The notes beneath the pieces are model-generated. The model did not search any database. It saw only the letters and a list, made by a program, of their open reading frames with translations, and was not told the DNA's origin. This document shows, piece by piece, positions 58,670-64,000 of a DNA stretch of 64,000 bases (its first letter is position 1; the number at the start of each line of letters is the position of its first letter). The stretch is taken from NCBI GenBank assembly GCA_002900995.3, contig CM035315.1, forward strand, positions 2,511,826 to 2,575,825, written 5' to 3'. The translations under genes were made by a program, and so were the position numbers. The stretch is from Ganoderma boninense (taxonomy: Eukaryota > Basidiomycota > Agaricomycetes > Polyporales > Polyporaceae).

Positions 58670-60170
58670 TGTCTATGGGCCCGACTCGTGCTGAGGAACG
58701 TGCGCCGATGCCCGCCGCCCCACACTACACGCCCGAGACCTTCCATATTTCCTCGCGAGGCTCGAACAACGTCCCTGCCTTTTCCGTGCCATATACGGCA
58801 GCCTCATCCACCAAAGGTTGCAGGAAGCCGACGCCTATTGTAGGTAGCGTTGCGGCGAATGCCACGACCTGGCCACCCCACCCGGCCTTCAGCGAAGGTC
58901 AGCTTGGGGACGCTTGCGTCCAACGGGGACATACTCACCAGCGCTGCGAGACCTGCCGACAGTGCAGAGCCGAGAGCCGCCTCTGTCTCGCAGCTTTGCT
59001 CGTGTCGTGACGGCAACGAGGCGAGAAGGTTGGTGATGGCATCCCTGGGGGGGCATGTTACGCACGAGACCTGGTAAGAGACAACCATTGCGCGTACCTG
59101 TGCTCAGCCGGGTTGACGAACAAACCAGAGTTGGCTGGCAAAAACACGTCGTCCACGTCAGGAACCACGAGCATCGGTGGTTGTCCGTCTACGTCTGTCT
59201 AGCAGAAGGGTTGTTATTCGCGGTTTGGGTGAACAACATGGAGATAAGCGTACAGAGAGGTTGTAAAACTGCAATGTCCGATCAAAAGCGAGGATAGCAA
59301 CGCGACTTGATGGGGGAAAGCACGGTGGAATGGTATCGTCACGTCCGTAGAGCAGCTCGATGAGCACGTTGCACGCTGTCTGTAGGAATCCCGTGCGAAC
59401 AGCCTCTTGCGAAACATCGAAGGCAAAAACGTAGTCCATGGGGGCAGGTATTCGTCGGCTGGTGGTCGGTTCGGGGAGCATAGAGTGATAGAGCGGGCAG
59501 ATTAAGGGCAGGGGATGTGGGGTCCAGTACTCCTCGAGAGCAGCGAAGTCGACGGTGCCCCTTGTTGAGCTCGGGTCGCTGCAGGTAGTCCAGCTGAAGC
59601 ATGTTCGCGTCAAGGTTGCAAAAGTACTCGGACATCACTATATGCATGCGTACCCTCGCGATCAGGCGGTTACAGCAGGTCAGGAATGCGAACGGGATGT
59701 GGCGGTGGATAGCGGGGAATGCTTCCCTGGCAACCTGAAGGTCATGTATGTCTGGTCGTCCCATCTCTCCTGGTCTGCCTCTATAGTGCTGATCGGCGAG
59801 GGGATTTGGTTTTGGCCGCCGCCGGCGCGCAAGCCCTTGTACGATGTGCCGGCACTGTGGGGTGGCTGGGGGATGTGGGATCTAGTGCTGTGGGTGTACA
59901 TGAGACATGAAGATGAACAAGATCAAGACAGATGAAGCAAAGCGAGATGCAGAGTTCCCAGTGTGCCGTCCTCGTCGAAGCTGGTGACGACCTCGACAGC
60001 CGCAGCGGGACCGCCAAGTCCAGGGCGCATGCCCAAATTCGGTCTATTGTTTGGCAAGAGCCTCGGATCCAAACAACTCATATGCCACTTCCGGAAATGG
60101 AAGCACCTCACTTTCCTCCCTCCATGAACACTCACGCCGACCTCCATCCAAACCTGCCTCTCAGATGAAA
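58670..60170 (-). pseudogene. Truncated Sec24 copy (array unit F)
   Basis: Reverse-complement copy of about 30830-32640. It keeps the upstream region and first exon ([20 protein letters not shown]), jumps from PGKHSPLSTA directly to CNRLIARVRMHIVMSEYFCN so that the zinc-finger exon is lost, then keeps the trunk (MDYVFAFD region, [26 protein letters not shown]). It ends near the [11 protein letters not shown] region. It lacks the C-terminal half and cannot encode Sec24. It lies directly upstream of cysteine-rich gene F. Confidence 0.85.
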
Positions 60171-60680
60171 TATCGTCTTAAAATTGATATGACTTGTAGC
60201 AATGAGCTACACTATTAGGATGCCCATCGCCGCCGGACGACGACAGCATGAGGGGCGTCGTCGTTGATTGTGTCCACCTAGTCCGTGCCTGACCAAGCTC
60301 CTCGTGTCGTTGTTCTGATCGCACTGCAGAGAGATCAGTAAAAGCTATGATTTAAATAAATAGGGTTGAACTCCATATTATCAGTTCTCCTGGCAGCGCC
60401 AGACACAAAAGGCACACATGCGGCTGTCGGGTCGTCGGCATTTTGTTAGACATGCCATGCATACGATTCATTCGGCCAACTCAAACTACAAATACATCAT
60501 TGTGATACGCTTCAGCGACCGCGACTGCTGGATCCAGGATAGCCACACTAGCATTGTAGCGGTTCAAGTTGAGAGGACGTCGTTCGACTGGACGGAGCAC
60601 TCGTTCCTGGCTTCTGGCCTGAAACAGCGTCAGGATGATCTCGGCGGCAACTTTGCCAGAAGCACAATACCTTCATCATC

Positions 60681-61279
60681 CTACGGCTGCACATCAATGG
60701 ATCTCGTGCCCGGAGTGAAGCAGAAGCCGTTGGCCAGCGGGGTACGGCAGTCGTCGAGCTCGTTGCAGGCCGTAGAGCAGCGGAAATTGGTGCAGTACCC
60801 GACGTTCTGCGTAGCAGCAATGCACTGCGTGCCTAGAGCGATGAGACAAGTAGGCCCGCCCCTGTACGTCCTACAAGACCCTCCACAGATATTGTCGATG
60901 CGGCGGTTGCAGTAGGTGACTACTGTTTCGTCCGGGGAGGGCGCCTCGAGCGGGTTGAACGGCTTTCCAACGTACGTCACGTCGGCGTCGGTGGTCGCGA
61001 GCCAGTGCATCATCTCCTCGTGAGACATGATATACGCTGGGGGCTGTGTAGCCTAGTTAGTACCATGCCTCAAAGCTGATCTGCCGGAGATGGTTGTGCG
61101 CACCTCGTCCGCGCCGACGGCCGCGGTTTCGTCTCCACCGGGCTGCAGTTGTGTATTAGCCGAGGCGGAACCAACATAGAGGATGCAGCACTCACAGCCA
61201 CGGAAGGTGCAGCAGTGTTAACCGTGCCTAGAGCAAGGACGAAGAGAGCGAGGCTAAAGATTTTGGAGGACAAATGCAT
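60681..61279 (-). CDS. Cysteine-rich secreted protein, family member G
   Basis: 161 aa in three exons: 61196-61279 (MHLSSKIFSLALFVLALGTV), 61104-61142 (PGGDETAAVGADE) and 60681-61043. The mature exon opens PAYIMSHEEMMHWLATTDAD and keeps ten cysteines (VTYC, NICGGSC, GGPTC, TQCIA, VGYC, FRCSTAC, DDC, GFC), ending SIDVQP. Signal peptide and promoter match F, while the mature region is nearer to D and E, suggesting recombination among units. Function unknown. Confidence 0.88.
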
Positions 61280-62039
61280 GATGGACATAGGAAACAGCGG
61301 CGGTGGAGCAGAAGACAAGCTGATAGAACGAGATGTCGTTGGCCGAGGGGGAAAGCGTAATACAGGTCCCTTATATCACATTGACGCGCAAGGCCACAGG
61401 ACACGGAAATCGGCCTTACCTTGCCTTCTTCATGAGTGCTGCTTCGGACGCTGGCAAGGGATCGAACCCTGACGACGCCACAGTTGTAACCTTCCTATAG
61501 CTATGTGTACAGTTAGATGTCCTCCTTCTACATCAGCCCCTCCAAATCGACACGGACTTACCGCTCCATCAAGCCATTGAGGCCTCAAGGCCTCACATTT
61601 GGCACTGACGTGATGCATGCGCCTCGAATCACCGTTCCTTCGCCGGCATCTTGTCTGGCAGGGCAACCACTGGTCCATACATGCGTCACCGCGCCGCCCT
61701 TCCGTGCATCTGCATAGCTGAAACGAGCGAAAATGGCGCTGTTGCAGTTTATTGGCTGCCTGTATCCTTTCTCGGTTACGGCAAAAGCCTGGAGCTTAAC
61801 GGGAGGGTGGTTCGGACGGGCTGGAAAAGGCGCCTCCAGGCGCGAGGATTCGGAGACTTCGATGGGCGAATCATGGGATGCTGTGTGTCTCTGTTTGGCC
61901 TTCCTGTTGCCAATACGGAAGCGTCCGTATAACTGCGACTGCAGGGACGTGTCAGCCATGGTGTTGGCAGTTGAATGCGAGTTCCGTCTCTCAGCGCGCG
62001 AACTGGCCTGCTGATGGGGGAAGCTGGCTCATCGATGCG

Positions 62040-62620
62040 ATATCTGGGCCCGGTCTTGCGAGGAACGTGCGCCGATGTCCGCCGCCTCATTCCACTCGCC
62101 CAAGTCCTTGCATGTTTCCTCGCGAGGATCGAACGGCGTCCATTCCTTGTCCGTGCCATATATGACAGCCTCATTCACCAGGAATTGCAGGAAAACGACA
62201 TCCATTTTACGTAGGTTGGCGGCAAATGCCAGGACCCCGACCCGGGCCCCCAGAGAATTCAAGTTGGGGAACGCTGACGTGACGCAAAGCCACACTCACC
62301 AGAACCGTGACACCGGCCGACAGCGCAGACCCGAGAGCCGCCTCTGTCGCGTACCGTTACCCGCATCGTGACGGCAGAGTGGCAAGAGGGGTGGTGATGG
62401 CATCCCGGGAGGGGGGGACGTTACGTTCGAGGAACTACCAGCATCGGCAGCTGCACGTGTATGTCTGTCTATCAGAAGGGTGATTATTCGCACTTTGTGT
62501 GGGTAACATGGAGATAAGCGTACAGAGAAGTTGAACGGGGATAGCAATGCTTGGACTTGGTGCGGGAGCGCATGGTGGAATGCTATCGTCATGTCCAGGG
62601 ATCAGCAGTCCCAGAGTCTT
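62040..62620 (-). pseudogene. Second, more decayed Sec24 fragment (array unit G)
   Basis: Homologous to 58680-59330 and to Sec24 around 32030-32620, but with large deletions and many changes. Recognisable words include AVIYGTDKEWTPFDPREE and the intron-derived stretch near 62490-62530. It sits upstream of gene G exactly as the larger fragment sits upstream of gene F. Confidence 0.8.
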
Positions 62621-62699
62621 CGAGCATACCTACAGGACTTCAAGTTGGGCCGGGTAGTTTGGAGACAGCATATCGTATGACATGCTAACAGTGGCTGGA

Positions 62700-63020
62700 G
62701 TCAGATGCATATATGCAGAATGTACGTCGGAGGTACAAGATACCGAGAGTTGCAAGTCGAGAGGCAAGTACACTCAGATGGTTGTTGTGAGGAGAACCAG
62801 AAGCGCCCTAACTTCCGTAGGCGTCTGCCCAACAGCGCCTGTTGCCGTCGATTAGCGCCACGCAACTTGGACGACTCGGACGATGGTCCCCTCCACTCGG
62901 ACTCTGAACGATCTGTCCCTATCTCTGCTGTTGTTCCTCTGACTTGTTACTTTCATTATTTTGCGTTTATTCCGTCAAAAATCTGTTCAACCCATCTGGA
63001 GGGCGGTCAAGTCGTTCCGT
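62700..63020 (+). repeat. Direct repeat at the right edge of the array (partner 50190-50480)
   Basis: Diverged copy of 50190-50480 in the same orientation; see that entry for shared words. Confidence 0.75.
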
Positions 63021-64000
63021 TTCCTCGGAGGCTGTTGCACGGCGAATGGGGTGAGTAGTACTACTCTCGCTCATCGACTATGAGTGAATGCCACTGCGTT
63101 TTAGCCTCTTTTCATTCTATTCTATCACAGTCCCGTGAACCTGTATACGCGAGGGTGCGGCGTCACCGTGATTCATCCGAGTCCGAGTCGCTGCTAAAAC
63201 ATACGGAGACTTAAACCATCAAGGTGACTATCTTCTCTGGGCCCTGTCTACGTTTAATTTGAAAGTTACTAACACCAGGTGGTCAAAAGCCACTGCCAGG
63301 CGGGAGCAAAGGACAATAGGACCAACAGCGGTCAGGCATACGTGCTATGATGCTATCGTGGATCACCATGCAGTGTAAGGGGGAAGACTGGGCGAATCCT
63401 GCTGGGCTCCACACTAAAGCCATCCTCCGACACCTGTCATGCCTGTCTGCCAAGAGTTGCGTCAGAGCGCATGGATGCATTGCGCGCCCAATGACTCTGA
63501 TGAACTCAGGTGCGCATGTTAAGTATGCGGGTCCCTGCGGCGCGTCCCAACATGGCGGGGCCGCAATGTTGTTCCTTCCATTCCACTGTCGGATCCGCCC
63601 TTGCTTCCATGTTTTCTTGTCCTTCCTTGGCCTCCAATTTTCCGCCTGCAGTGAGATCGCTGCCAAGTGTTCCGGCGTCAGAAGATCGTAGGTGACGCAA
63701 TGGGCGAAAGCTCAGGTTCGGCCACCGAGGATTCTGGGGCCTCGAGCGGGGGCGATTTTTCAGACTCTTGTTGATGCCTTCGCACTAATGTACTGGTTCA
63801 CAAGATTACGCAACAGCTTGGAACAGCGCGCCATTCACCAGCGTTCACCATCCTGCTGCACAAGTACGTGTCATATGTTTTTCCGCTCCGGGCCTGAGGG
63901 TCACGAGGGGCAGGAGATCCCCAGATGAATTGAGGCTGTGCAAGTCGTCCTGTTCTTTGACCTGCATCGCAACCTTCGCATTAAGTACTTACGTGCATGA
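63021..64000. other. Intergenic to window end, no gene recognised
   Basis: Overlapping short frames on both strands near 63283-63928 have no motif or splice support. Confidence 0.4.

Noticed and set aside
1..64000. tRNA and rRNA genes
   Set aside because: No convincing A-box/B-box pair with a cloverleaf and no rRNA core words were found by eye. A tRNAscan run would be decisive.

Overview
This is nuclear DNA of a filamentous basidiomycete, probably an agaricomycete and possibly a polypore. The evidence is the many 50-70 nt GT-AG introns, the intron-rich Sec24, YVH1-type phosphatase and EFM7-type methyltransferase genes, a basidiomycete-style BTB/POZ protein, a copper-thionein-like metallothionein and a Ty3/gypsy chromovirus. 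The species was not identified. All exon structures were worked out by eye from splice signals and protein conservation.

Layout. 1-3.0 kb: the 3' part of an autonomous hAT transposase. 4.4-8.7 kb: the first member (A) and a relic (B) of a small cysteine-rich secreted protein family, a BTB protein and a fragment of an unknown gene family. 9.25-12.1 kb: a segmental duplication carrying a GH25 lysozyme, followed by a 446-bp hAT MITE with perfect 8-bp TSDs. 13.3-13.9 kb: a 35-aa metallothionein with a duplicated promoter module. 15.0-15.5 kb: a PIF/Harbinger-like MITE. 16.0-16.8 kb: cysteine-rich gene C. 17.0-22.5 kb: a complete Ty3/gypsy chromovirus with apparently identical LTRs, 5-bp TSDs and internal frame breaks. 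23.5-28.4 kb: cysteine-rich relic H, then a pseudogene and a nearly intact member of a protein family I do not recognise. 29.7-40.7 kb: a gene-dense core block with an EFM7-like methyltransferase, Sec24, an uncertain gene, a coiled-coil protein and a YVH1/DUSP12 phosphatase. 40.7-47.7 kb: a second GH25 gene, a class-C beta-lactamase-like hydrolase and a third GH25 gene. The third lies in the inverted copy of the 9.25-12.1 kb block. 51.6-63 kb: four tandem units, each with a cysteine-rich gene (D, E, F, G). The F and G units also carry decayed Sec24 fragments, and a 495-bp TIR element sits between D and E.

The dominant theme is a local expansion of secreted proteins. Six intact-looking and two decayed members of the 10-cysteine family all lie on the minus strand. 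They are interspersed with three GH25 muramidases and a secreted beta-lactamase-like hydrolase. The GH25 enzymes attack peptidoglycan, so a bacteria-facing secreted arsenal is a reasonable hypothesis, but it is inference. The cysteine-rich family has no function I can name and is the best candidate here for an undescribed system. Several otherwise conserved genes carry 1-4 bp frame breaks, so raw-read support should be checked before calling any of them pseudogenes.
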